Assembly: GCF_000003605.2 (NCBI RefSeq)
Contig: NW_003134354.1
Coordinates: forward strand, 303,555-367,554
Direction: 5' to 3'
DNA: 64,000 bases
Origin: Saccoglossus kowalevskii
Lineage: Eukaryota; Hemichordata; Enteropneusta; Harrimaniidae
A program made the translations under genes and the position numbers. The notes beneath the pieces are model-generated. The model was given only the letters and a program-made list of their open reading frames with translations, was not told where the DNA came from and searched no databases. Positions 39,858 through 53,600 of the stretch are shown one piece after another (position 1 is the stretch's first letter; every line of letters begins with the position of its first letter).

Positions 39858-39863
39858 AATAAA
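39858..39863 (+). terminator. Polyadenylation signal near the 39.8-kb exon
   Basis: AATAAA 9 bases after the stop of the candidate terminal exon that follows a strong acceptor. Confidence 0.4.
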
Positions 39864-42800
39864 AATGTGTAACTTGCCAATATTCAAATATTATATAATA
39901 CTGAGAATGTCACAGGAGTTTGTTTCATAAACTATTATGAATATAATACCCGTCCGGTAATGAAGTGTTGAGACACATAATTGATAATTTGTAATCCTTG
40001 TTTTCCAAACTATTAAAAAAAAACACTGCACATATTAAATCTTGGTTGGCCTTAGTTCAAATATAACTCACAGTTAGTACAGCAAACACTTTGATATGTA
40101 GACATAAAAGGCATTGTTATTGCAGTATTCTGAATATAGGACAGTAGCTCGATGTGTTTCCATTTGTTCATTATTTCTTATACAATATATCATGATGACA
40201 ACTAACTACTAACTAAGGCATTCGTTGCCATTTCATTTAAAATACATTTCAGAATCGATATCCATATGACAGATCACAAATGGTTCTTATTTGTAACGCA
40301 AATGTTAATGAGCTATGAAATTATGACTTCATTTATTATATTTAAAACTTTATTTTATTATTGGAAAAATGTAAATAGGTAACTCAAACAACGAGAAGGA
40401 ATCATATGTGAGGTAAGCGGTGATCCAACACGGTATTAACTAATCACCAAATAAGTTCACATTTTTCATTATTTTCTTTAAATGAGTGTGGTATGACTAG
40501 AAAAAATTAAAAGCATAATTCAAACTCATTTAATTGAAATTTATATATTATTGGATTTTATTTATATATACATCTTTCTTTTCTGACATTAGACAGATTG
40601 AATCGGAAAGCCTGCATAAGGTAGGAAGAATATTTGGGGGAAAAAACACGCTTGCTACAATTATATAATATTTTCTTTTGAAAAGAATTGAACGATGTTA
40701 AAAGAGTATACTAGATTTATATGCGAGAATATAATGAATCGCGCGTAAACAAGATACAAATAATATAGTGACACTAACGTAACGTAACTGCTATGTTTAA
40801 TCATAGACACGTAGTTTTAATGGCCACTTTCATCTTTTATTACGACATTTCAGTCATTTGTTCTATCTCTGATATATCACTTTGAATTTAATGCATCAAT
40901 TCCAGAAGTCCGTTAGATAATACTATCGCTAAAACTATTTCCAGACCGACATGGATTAGAAAATAATGTTGGTCACGCTACAGAAAACAATCCTTCAAGA
41001 TGGGACAGTTTTTATTACAATGAAAATGTCTAGCAATCTCATCAACTCTACAACAAACTCTCGTATTTATTGCATGCCAAACGTGGCATTAATCGCATAA
41101 TTACATGTCATGTTTTGAGGAATCCATTTAAATAAATACCAGTCTGCCGTCACAAACAAAAGTAATTAATTCAGACCACTCCTGGCACCAAACTACCTCA
41201 AATAAAAATTCACTTTTGATTTATAATTCTTCGTTAAAATCTTTCTAATCCGAGCAGAAATTAAGAAGACCAAACTCAGGTTTACCAAAGTCCACGCGAT
41301 GTGAACATTATTTGTTCTTCGAGAGATTTGACTGACTGCATATATTGTTTTATTATATGAATTTCCAGGGGAAGGAAGTAATGTCGCACACAGTGCATAA
41401 CGGCATATTGGTTGTACATATGTCGATTTCTTGTGGTAAAAATCAACTAGTTGTGAATTGAATAACGGCAGCCATTGTATCAAGTTGTTCCTATCTGATA
41501 AAGACATTTCTTTATTTATCAATATTTTGTATGGTCCAATACAGTAAAACTAGTACATATCTTGCTTGACTGTTGTATTTTGTCATTATTTATTTCTTTT
41601 TAATCTATCAGAAATAGGATAGATATGGTATAACATAATGCTTTATCGCCACGTTCCACAGAAACTGTTCTCGACACAGCAACTATTGCGTAATATCCTG
41701 CCCATTTTCTTAAAAAATATAAATTTATAGCACAGAACAGGATGTTGTTTTACAATACCCATGACAATGAGCAATGTTAAGTTAATTAAGCATTTGTTAT
41801 GATAACTGATGAGTAGGCGTCCACCTTAAAATGCGAGTCATGTAAACCGGGATTGTGATGACATTGGTGATCGTTCACCACATACCAATGTCTCGCCAAC
41901 AGTCGCCGTCGATGTAATGAGCTATAAACGACCGTGTCTTCACCGTTTATGTTTATTCCGCCTGTCCCTAAATCCGTCGGTATTAATTAGTTATAGCATT
42001 TGCCATGGTGCGGGGTTGTATCTTACGAGTAGTCTGAAATGGACCAGGTCAGATTTATGTTATGTTGCATGCTTGGATTGTAAACAACAAACTGACAACA
42101 TAATTTATTTGATGAACACATAACTGAGAGTATGTGTCAAATTAAAACTCAGCAAACAACGAAACTGGACAGTGTGGACTCAACGAAATGATAACAGTTT
42201 CTCTGTTCATGTATTGGGTTCTGATAGGATAATTACACTATATCAAAGCATCTACTTATAAACACACTGATCGGTGTCATCCATATGTAGTTTCCATTCG
42301 TTACGATTGTATGTAAGACATGCTGACATTTATTTTGTGAATTATTTATTTTGTGTTATGCGTTTGTTTTGTTTTTTCGAACAGCCCCACGTCCTATTTT
42401 CTGAGAAATTGTATAAGCCGGATGTCGGCCATCTGTCACTAAGGGCAAACGGGCAGCATCAAAAAGAAAGCTAAAAATATAAAGTAACAGAAAAAAGTCA
42501 AGGGGATGCATTAGATATTAGTTATAAAAAGAAAGAAAATAGGACTATAATAGCAACTTGGACCATATAACGTAGAATGTGTCACGACAATAATACTTCA
42601 GTTTCAGGGTACGCTGTAACGGACAAATTATAATATATTTCCATTCATTCATATTTATTTCAATTTCATAGGGAACAATTATATTCAATGCAAATTAGGC
42701 AATTGATGCCTGGCAAATGTCAGTTGTCATTAGCTAAAAGGTAATCGTATCTTGTATATATGCTAACAAATAAATCACTTACCGGTGTCTGATTGCAAAC

Positions 42801-43989
42801 GTCCCTTCTTCGGAAAAACAGTCAGCTTCTATTGGTAATCAATAGACTGAGAAAAAATAGTGACTTTCACCATTGATTATACTACTTGTATGCAGTTCAT
42901 AAACAACCTCAGTTCTGAGACCGTTTTCATGGGATTCGAACTACTGAGAGTAGACTGAAAAAGTGAAAGAAGTGAAAGAGAGATAAATTATATTTTTGTT
43001 ATATTTGATGTAAGGCATTTGCCATACTTACTAGTGTAGTCAATATCAATGAACCTAGTTGAAAATAGGTGATGTATTCTCATGCCTGCAAAAGATTGTG
43101 GCCCACGATATGAATATCCACATATGTATAAAATAAATACGTAACCATACGTACAGCCTAATGACGAGAGGATATGGGTTACCAAAAAAATTGCACATTT
43201 TACAAGCAAAGCAATACAAAGAAATATCGATTATACAATAAAAACATGTTTTTACAAATTAAAATGCCTATTACATTGTTTTTTCTCTCGAAATTTTGCA
43301 TTATTTGGTACACACAAAAGCTACTTTCTTTTTGAGATCCGCAATTGTCATCTCTTTCACTGTCGATTGTCCGTTAGTTCAACAACTGTGACTATGGACA
43401 TATTCGTGCATTGCCCTCGCATGGGGAAGTCTAACATGTGGCAGGTTAACTCGTGCATTCAACTGGAATATATAACGACTGCTAGGGGTAATCATGTGTA
43501 GCATTTGTCACTCAAAGTGGTACCATACCCAAACAAGCACGCTCTGCACAAACTGCTGAGAAATAAAAAGGCGGATTACGTCTACGCCTTGTCCCATATG
43601 AACCGTCTTGTGTCTTATATTTATTGAAATTAAAGAATCACGCAGTACAATTACGAAGTCTAAAAATATCCTTCGTCAACCCCTTGTTAATAGCCCACGT
43701 AATAGACACGTTGCATATATTATTTTGTAACCATTACAAACTTTCACTAAGCTACATTTCAGTCACAGATCTGAGTTTCATTTACCCACCTACACATCAT
43801 GCATTTAAATAACAAGCTGAGGAACCCAAGCATTCGTCCAATCTTTTTTTGTTGTTTTCGTCGTCTCTCTATTTGTTTCAATAATTCAAGTGCTTCTGTA
43901 TGCTTGTCTGCTTTTGGTAATGGAACGCGACAACTGTACAAATCTCTCTTGTACGCTATAATCTTGCGGCAAGGCGTTGGCATTTTGAG
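39864..43989. other. No gene recognised
   Basis: AT-rich sequence with short open frames on both strands. A 109-codon minus-strand frame (41193-41522) has the composition of chance translation. Confidence 0.45.
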
Positions 43990-44215
43990 GGCAAGGATTT
44001 GAAAGGTGTTCTTATGGTATATCGTGATCCATATACAACAAAAAACACTATAACATTGATGTTGTTCGCACGTAGCGACTGGGAAATCTCTGAACAGGGA
44101 CACACAGTAAATGATAGCAAAAGTTACAGCGTGGACACCTATATTTTTGACGTGTCGTCTCACTAGATACTAAACGGCGTCATCCAGGTATTGACTTTCT
44201 GGTGGCGTATTACTG
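43990..44215 (+). other. Segment B: relative of segment A
   Basis: The open frame reads GKDLKGVLMVYRDPYTTKNT, then LMLFARSDWEIS, then TYIFDVSSH and a stop at 44164-44166. It resembles segment A in the same frame and order. It lies about 7.9 kb downstream of the gene 2 start, as A lies about 8.2 kb downstream of the gene 1 start. No strong acceptor precedes it. The minus strand has a 134-codon open frame over the same bases (43759-44163), but that frame is broken in segment A, so the plus frame is the better candidate. Function unknown. Confidence 0.3.
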
Positions 44216-47200
44216 CTAGTAAGTTGAACACTTCGACCAACGAGCCGACCATTACTGTGGCGTTGATTGTTTCCACGCGAATTCTACGAAACCTACATAT
44301 TCCAGCAACACAGTACGGGGACATGTAAACTGAAAAGCGGTTGTCAAAAGCATCTTCAACCCTTTTTCGAGTTGTATATTGTTTAACATGGAAATATTTA
44401 AGGTGTTGGAATGTCGGTTGTTAGCGAGAAAGCGTTGAATTATTTTCGTGGCTGGTAATGCATAAAAGTTTGCTTATGCAATTCTACGAGAGGAGACAAA
44501 ACAGATGTTCCTATGTAAACAGAGATACCGTTATTTTGTGTACTAATTTGTAGGTGTACTAAAAATAGACATACTACTCAATAAACTTACAACTCTTTGT
44601 TGATAAAAAATATACGTTGTAAAGCCGTCTTTGAGAAATAAAATCTGTCGTTTTTTTTCTATTTTTTGGCGCATAAAATAAAGGTCATCATTTCAAATAC
44701 TTGTGAAAAGATATCTACAGTAAATCCATAAACGCCGATTCTCTTCAGTACAATTACTGTATCGTTACATTTATCTGACCATCGGCCACCGTTCCCCAGA
44801 GAATAATTACATAAATTGCATCTGTGCAATAAAATAGAAGTTAATATTTTCTAAAAAAGACATACAAGCGCATAGTACATTCCTGTTATTTTTCTCAATA
44901 TGCGTCAGATGGACGCTGACGCCATTCTTTGTAATATTCTGAAGCGATGAAATAAACATAGCCGACAGTGGGGCTTATTTCCGGACTGGGTGAAATGTAT
45001 ACATGTAATACAATATGTACAATTACTCTTCATTCGCGACATCAATGTCGAAAGCAAAAACCTGGCTTGGAGTTATCAGACATCGCATTGCATCATGGAT
45101 GCTTTTTTTTTAATAATCAAGAAAACTAATCAAGTGCATCATAGCGGCTTGGGCTTTGAACGTTTTCAGAAGAGAACTGATTCGACGAATCGCTTTCACC
45201 AAGGACGCCACGAAGCTTGACAGCCAAATTGATAGGTAGTATCGTATCTGCCGCGCGTACTCCCCACGTAACACTTTAGATAAAGGAGAAGTACATATGC
45301 TACGGAAAACTCTAATTTAAATCTTCATATAATATTATTATAGTATAACGAGTTGACATCATTATTGTGTTTACGCTTGTATGTCAATCACTCTAACCCC
45401 TTGTGTGCCGGACACATGCCATTCAAAACAATATTGTAATATAAAGATCCTCCTTGAATTACACATGCAAGCTCACGGATTCCCTTTTCGTTTGGAGAAA
45501 GCTCCTTCATGTCGCATGGGATTATAGATGATATTGAACTTCAAATAAAAATGGAGAGGTTCTAAAAATAAATGTTTTATTTGCTTCAGTGTAAGTCGTT
45601 CTACGTATAACAGTACTTGTAACTTATCACATCCGCATACAATGACCCCGAGACAGCGAAATGACTGTCACCGGAGTTGATAACACAAGCGTAAAAATAA
45701 GACAGCTTAATCTTTTTGCCCGAGCGATTCACAGAATATAACACGGCAATCGGAGTTGTTTTATCTAAATATATTATTGCTGAAGGATTCTTTTTGGAAA
45801 TACTATTTTGAACAATTCTGTCAGTTATCAAGGCTAATAAAAACGTAGAATATTAACATTCACACTCGTTATGACGTAATAATTACCAGAGTTCCAAAAC
45901 CAATTTATCTCGACACGAGGGTGGAGGTGCGACTGGGCGGTTACCGATCTACGTCACTACTTTCGCAGTTTTGTGTATCAACGATATATAACATTATTGA
46001 CCATATCTGACGTGTTTAATATATACCGGTTTCGCCGTCTTCTGAAGATTTTCAGAACTACTAACTTACTTCTAATATGCCAAGTAATTACGTTTCCCAA
46101 CAACCCCTCTCACGTTTCATAATATCGATAAGTAGTTGATGCCGTAGTAAGTATGTCACCTCCTGGAAATGTACTAACGCTCTGCTTGCTTTTTTCCATA
46201 TGTCAATATATGCGACTGTGTCGTTACGAGTGAGTTACCACGCATCGAAGAAATTAGGGTAGATCGTATTCCCTGGAGACGTTCATCAGGCTCCCTATGG
46301 ATTTGCCGCATTGTTACTACAAATTTCCCATTTCTAGATGAATATTTAAAACTACTGTGTCTAAGTAATTACTGAAAACACAAACACCATTTTATGCAAT
46401 TTGATTCCGAATTTATATTCTTTTTTTATGACAGGCTATCAATAAACACGTTCTTCGCAAAGATAACAAAACAAAAATGATATTGCAAATATAAATTACG
46501 ATTATTATACGCATAAAACAAGTTATAGTAGAGAAGAAACAAAAATAACGCGCAACGGTGAATAATAAAAACAAAACAAAAAACTATCAAACATCCCATC
46601 CATTTGGATTTCTAATGACCCATTCACGTGTTCGTTACAATGTCACAACCGGATAAACTTCTCAAAACATTATACGCGTCCAACGGAGCTTGAAATCCAT
46701 ATGCTTACACGCCTTCAATAAAATATCACGTATACAGTAATTATTGATAAAATTTGAAGACATTAAAAAACAGTAATCCGCAGTTAAATAAATGAACTGC
46801 CGATACACTTATTAATATGGTCACAGGAGTCTACGTTTCATTTACGTTGTCATATCTATGCCTTGGTACACGCAGGATGATTAACGACACTTGGAAAGAG
46901 TATTTGTTGAGGATTCAACTTTAGATTTTAACTTGCACATTATAAGTGTTTTTTTTTCATTTTTCAACACTCTAAAATACATGTACTGGCAAAACAGACT
47001 AATAAACATACACCGATGATACATACACAAGGGGCGTGGTTCTCAACAGTCACATGTTGACCTAGCTGTAAATCATGGCGTTGCGCGTACTAGTGAGAGT
47101 GGCATCATCGCGTAATGCTTTTCGAGCGGGCACGACTATTAACCACCTAGAGCATTAAAATACCGGATATACGCAGTACGAGGGCGGGGGTTTTCTTTTG

Positions 47201-49814
47201 TGTTATATATATATTTTTGATGCGTTGACTTGGCCTGTCATTTGTTGTATCAAACATACCATCTTCATATTACTATGCTAGCATGAATGCCACTTTATAC
47301 CTACTACTGCGTCATTAGAGTAAAATATCCAAAAGGGAAAGTAAAATGACGCAGGCAGAGTGAAAACGAGACTGCCCTGCAGAAAGTCTGTAGTACTGAT
47401 CATCTTAATCTACATAGATGTGTACGTTTCAGTACAATAGTTCAATTCTCCCGGTAAATTATTCACCATCCTCAAATGTATGGAATAAAGAAGAAGATAA
47501 AACTGCCTCTGAGCTATATATGCACATCAAAAGCGTTGTCATGGTGACGCTATGGGGGGAGCGGTCGTAGTTCGTTCTCTATTTGTCGTCGTATACACAC
47601 ACAGTTGATTTCTTCACACTGGCGTACGTTGGACATATGCCTAAACAGACAATGTCGATACTATCATTGTGTGTTATATTTAGTGAGAGCCGCAGAGAGC
47701 CGCGAGTGAAGGAGCAACAACGAAGGATGATGAAAACATTTAGCTTATACGCACAATAAGGGGGCCTGACGCTAATTGGACAGCAATTACAGGCGATGAC
47801 TCCATCCTTTGGCAGCCTTATTTTGTTTCCACGTTTGGTATATGTTATTTATTAAATATATGAACTGGTTATTTTCCTTTCTATTACTATGTTTCTTTAA
47901 TTCAATATAACAAGCGTACATCGAATTAGCGTGCGTGTACATGAGCAACTTGGTTTCATACGTGATTATACATAATTTTATATCATGGTACTGAGGACAA
48001 TTCTGCTAGCATTTAAATTCTCCGTTAGCTGTTTCGCAAGAGTGTCCTGCTTTACGTGAATTCAACAGTGGATATAATATATTATTTCATAATATGATAT
48101 TTCCAACACTTACTTAGTCGATCTCAGATTGTGCAGAGTTGGTTTTCTTCTTCCCAACTCCCAGAAAGCTCACTGACTATGGCATTCGACCTCTTCTCGA
48201 TTCGTTTGTACAGGCAAGACATGTTTACTAACCTTACGTTTGGTATTGGTTTGTCGTCCAACTTCGGATTTATAATAATTTTATTCGTATTCAATCTCAA
48301 TCCACAAACACGATCTATGTATATCTATCGTACTTTATCACTTAGAATGCATTTGGGTACGTACTATCAACGTGGATGCGGTCACTTGCTGATGACGAGC
48401 ATTTCATGATTAGTTGGTGAAATTTAAGGTTAGGTTATCATCACTTTTCCGTAAAATGCCTAGAGAATAAAGGTAATTTCAGACCGTTAGATTGACTGTC
48501 ACTCGAAGAAAGGAAATCGGATATTCATTTAGTATCAAATAAGGTGCACCAAACAACGTTTAACGCGATATTAACAAAACCTTAGTGACGGAAGTTAATG
48601 TGGATATTAGAAATGGCCGACGCCATGACAATGATCGCTATCTAATTGATCCATTAATTATAACACTTCGAGCATAATTAGTGCCTAAATGTGAAAGTTT
48701 ATATAAATCAATGGCATTTCGCAGTTGTTTTAAATTGTTTCTGTGAGTCTCGGTGCGTGGGTTAGGCCTGGCGCGCAAAAGGGTGAATTTGGAGGTGAAC
48801 TTTAAAATATTGGATTTGCATAAAGATGCAACGTGTCTTTTTTGAAATAACTGCATTTAACATCGTGTTTAAAAACAATTTCTTCATACCTTATCTAATG
48901 TTTCTATTGACATCATCTGTCATAATTGTGAGCATCGACCAGTATTCAACAACATTATTAGAAAATAACAGCACATTATTTCGTTACCGCCAGTCACGCC
49001 AAATAATACATGACGGAAACGAATCAGCCATGTAATCTCAAGTCTCGGGAGATCGAAGTTTTTTTTTGTTTCTCGTGTGAACCGACGAAAACATTCAATC
49101 GATTTGTACGGTTCAACATAAAAGAGAACACACTCTTTCCGTCCCAGCGTGTGATGTATTGAAATGCATAGCTTACGATTCTCATCGTTCTCTCGCAAAT
49201 GTTAAAATGACGATGCGTAAATACAAGAATCTTCATGTCTCGTCGACTGAAACCCCGCCATCTGACGACATTTCTAATAGTTATTTATCACGATGTATTC
49301 AAGGGCGGAATGTGTAGATTAAAATATTTCCTGTTATTAAACTCTAGTTTCATGGATAGAAATGCATGGGAGTGTTATGGAAACTGAGCACGCATGCCAG
49401 AATCTTGCATTACGTTAACAACTTGTAATTAGCATTAAACAAGCAAATAAATACATAAATAATATTGAAGATCAATATATTGATCTACAAATCCCGTTAA
49501 AACATTTAATTATGTAACTATGGGTATGATAATCACATTCTGACTGGAACTTACCAGACAAATTCGATTAAAAAAAAATATTTTTGTTTTACGTCACTGA
49601 TGCTAGCGTTTGGGGAACGATCCTTTCCTGTTTACCGCACCACCTTGCAAAATGTACACGATCTGAGAATGGGCGAACTCAACGTGCTGAATCAATATCT
49701 ATTTACTACATATTGACTTCTAGGGATGACAAAAATTGCGTATCGCCTATTCAAATCCCAAATGGATGGATCGTTAGCTGCCTTTGTGAGTCGGAGCGCG
49801 CTCTACTGTGGGCA
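44216..49814. other. Intergenic, upstream of peptide gene 3
   Basis: No gene could be supported. Open frames up to 92 codons occur without splice or start support. Confidence 0.45.
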
Positions 49815-49930
49815 GAGGGACGGGGGCGTCGGAGACAGAATCCTGCATCCTAATTGGAGGAATAAGTAATGTGCATCCAAATGAACAACGCATATAAGTG
49901 AAGATGCAGCAATATTCCTCTCACTCTACG
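49815..49930 (+). promoter_or_regulatory. Promoter of peptide gene 3
   Basis: The most complete promoter in the window. A GC-box-like GGGGGCG lies at 49822-49828, an inverted CCAAT box (ATTGG) at 49853-49857, TATAAG at 49893-49898 and an initiator TCACTCT at 49921. The likely start A at 49923 is 30 bases after the TATA box. The first exon (about 49923-49969) is non-coding and ends CACCAG|GTAAGA. The next exon begins at 50661 after TTTTTTCACACAG. Confidence 0.65.
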
Positions 49931-50691
49931 AACTGACAGTGATATTGAGTACGACTTCAACGTCACCAGGTAAGATAGTTCATTTTCTTCCTTCATTTGA
50001 CAGTATTCTGCTCTTCATGCACTAGACTAAGGTTTGTATTCATTGTAAAACATTTGTCTAACTGGCATTAGGTTATCTGCGCCAAAACTCTTACTTGCCA
50101 ACAAACAAGTTCCGTGGCACTTACATTTGCATTTGGTAATGCCCTATAATAACTGTGCGTATTGCAGAACGAAAATATTATTCCTTATACTGTCCCTTAT
50201 GTCAACTAAATATGCATATTCTCACGTCATCTTACGGCGGGTATCGCTTCCCCTACCGACAACGAATAATACAGTTTACTTCGAATGAGAGAACCCTTGT
50301 AGTGTATCAAGTATTAAGACAGAATCAACTTCGTGTATGGTATTCGTGTGAGGCTATAAGCGACTTTTAAAAAAAGTGATAAACATTTTATAAATCAAAT
50401 CGCTTCACAAGATTAATGCTTTTAACATATTTGCATGAGAAAATATTTTAAGCGCTATATTAAAAGATTCATTCGACATAATAAGTACACATTTAAAGAG
50501 TAATCTCAATAAGTAACATACGATGTTTAACAGGTGATTTACTGGGTATAATTTAAATCAATATTTCAGACACACACAGTATGTTAACTAATAATTGATT
50601 CTACTGTAATGATATCACAAGCGTCTTGCTTAATGACCCACTCCTTATTTTTTCACACAGAACGAAACACCTAAGGATACATACTATAGCT

Positions 50692-53600
50692 ATGAATCAA
50701 ATCACCTTGGCTGCGGTGTGTGCGCTTTTTGTTATCCTCGTCACCACACACTCCTGTAATGCAGGCAAATTAACAGACGCAGCGCTCAGAAAAAGGGCCC
50801 TGTCAACGACTAGATGTTTTGGTGATGCAGATTCAATGTTGAGTCGGTACTGTTTTGGTATGAAAAGATCATATCCATCGTTTGTTCCCGATACTGAGGT
50901 GAACGAGGTACTTCGCGAGTGTGTGGGAAACCAGAAGAACACTGCGTGTAAACTAGCTTATTATATAATGGATTTAGAAGGTAGGCATACACGTTCTATA
51001 TTATTGCACGAGTAAAAAAAACTAATTATTTCCAATATATTTCATTTATTGACATTTAAATTGAGTCTGACTATTGTATGGATTCAGGTTTCCCTAAATT
51101 TAGAAGGCGAATCCCTGTGAACTGCGCCTTAAAGTACCCATGTAACCACAATTTCAGTGTAAATCCCAATCCTCTACTTCCCACCCGGGCTTTTTATGGT
51201 GTGCGTAAACCGATCCGGTTAAATATTCCCAAGAATTATTCAGGACACACGGGAATGTAATGTTCTTTTCTTAATAACCAACAACATCCTTTGATTAGGG
51301 GGCGCTAAGAAAATGACACCTGACAATGTCCAGTAGGTGTAAAAAGCACAGCGTGGGACTTCAATTTCACAGTTTCCATTTATATAAGCTATTATTGACA
51401 AGACACATGCAGCGCGAATCGATTGTAATCACCCTAATAGACATACAATATAATTGTTTTTGTATACCCTGTAGGCAAACATGTTGTATAATGGTCTGTG
51501 GTTATTTTACAATACACGCATCTGTAAAAATCCTATTAGTTAAATAATCATCATAATTTTGTATATCTCCAATTTGTGTTGATTATGTTTTTAGAAATAT
51601 TCTAAATCAAGGAATTATTAAACACCTCAGTATTTAACTTTTGCAACACAAGTGTCACTCGTTAATGATGTTACCGACATCAATGTCATCTGAATACCTG
51701 TTCAATTAACATGAACTGACGTTGATGATTCTTACTGGCGCGCGTTAGTCTCGCATAGTTTGACGTTTCCCGGAGTAGACAAATACACATTTATAAAAGT
51801 AATTAATGAAAAATCGTGTTAATTCTCTGGCCAAATCTTATTTTCAAGTTTTATCAACGGACACAATAGCGGACACAAATTTACAATAGTTCATATGAAA
51901 CACGCGTGCCGTCGCACCTTGTGCAGATGATTTAAACATTATACGAGAAAACTTTAGTCGAAAAAGGTTTTACAAAAACGAATATATATAAATTGATTAT
52001 AAATAATTAAAGTAAAACGATAAAACTATACGACTTGAGTGGGTTTAAAAGAACATTGAAATTCACAATTCGCATTAGTAGCAGTAATTTGTGAATATAT
52101 ATATAAATAATTAATTAATAAATTGTACTTCAGTAATCACCATTAAATACATCAAGCTTATATCAGCGTTACCTCGTGTACTAGATCTATGACAGATATA
52201 GAACATTGAAAGGATAGAGTCTTTTCATTTTCTTAATTGTTTGCTTGATTGTTACAGAGTGAGCGTATTGTATATAGTTGATCTATACTATTTATGAGGC
52301 ACGGTATTGACCACTGACCCCCTCCCCATTTTTATGTCAATTGTATTTTTCACTGAAAATCGCAACAAATTGCAAAGGTCAACATGTTATATGAATTCAC
52401 ATAAAAGTGTTTTAAGGCACGTGAATTTGCTCAATTTCAGTGTTATCAAAATACTGTTCAATGTTACGGAAAACTCCATATTTTAGTACTTTCCAGGAGT
52501 CGGTCGCGTTTTAGTTTTGTAAGAACGATCATAGCAATTAGTTTCTGCGTAAATATTACTATCCAACGATATCCAAATTCACAAGTAATGGTATTCGTGG
52601 CGAGGTTGTGTGGTCAAGTGTTTTTGAAAACTGGCTGAAAAGAAAGCACGGACATTTTTTGCAGTTCACAGGTTTTGGGAGAAAGTGAATAGATGTCACC
52701 TTTCCCTGGACGTATTTCGTCGCCATAGTTACTACTTACCGGATTGTAAGATTTCTTTTTGGAAATATTCGTATGGATTAGTCCAAATTAATTCAGCTTT
52801 TGACTGCATGATAACAGACATGTCTATCTGAAAGACGAATCAAACGATGTTTATGTAAATGAAATGCATGAAGACATGACCTGAGAATTGATTGATGAGT
52901 ACAATGTTGTCCAATATACAAGAACCGTTAGTTTTCCCATCATTACCATTAGAAAGATAATCACTTCCTCTGTTGTCATTATATTTCGTGCCGAAAGAAT
53001 TTATTTGAAATCTCGTGTATAAATGTAATAATGTAGTAGGCGCGATCACTTTCTCTCATAGGCCGTTCTCCCAAGATTGTATTGATTACTATCAACCAAA
53101 GTCTGTGCAAGTTGAATGTATTGATAACAAATCGTACGCAGTCTGTCTATCACTGAACATATATCCAATATAGAGCTGAAAAACATCACTCAGAATCTCG
53201 TAGTAAGACACGTCTGTAGCTGTGATAACAGAAACATCAGATTTCTACTGTAGTATCGTGTTGACACGACTCCCGTCATTCGTATGCTGTTCTTCAACTG
53301 ATACTTTAAAATAACCTTCAAGTGTAACCTTCTCCTTTTCGATTATTGTTTGTTTTTTTCACAGTGTAATCTTCACATGTAATCGGGGTTGCCAATTAAG
53401 TTCTGTAATTGGTGTGCGTCATTAATATTAATCTGTTGGCGTCTATCATTCCACTCAAAGTAGATTGCAATTGAGTGAGACGTGCGTACATGATATGGCC
53501 TCTTCGTCCGCTCTTTAATTAATTAAATGAACATGCGAGACCTTTAAGACAACTTCTAAGATATCGCATGATGTATCATACTGGCGATGAGAGTACAAAC

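Noticed and set aside
43759-44163. 134-codon minus-strand frame with a Lys/Arg-rich C-terminal half
   Set aside because: The related segment A does not keep this frame open, while the plus-strand frame is conserved between the two; no splice support.
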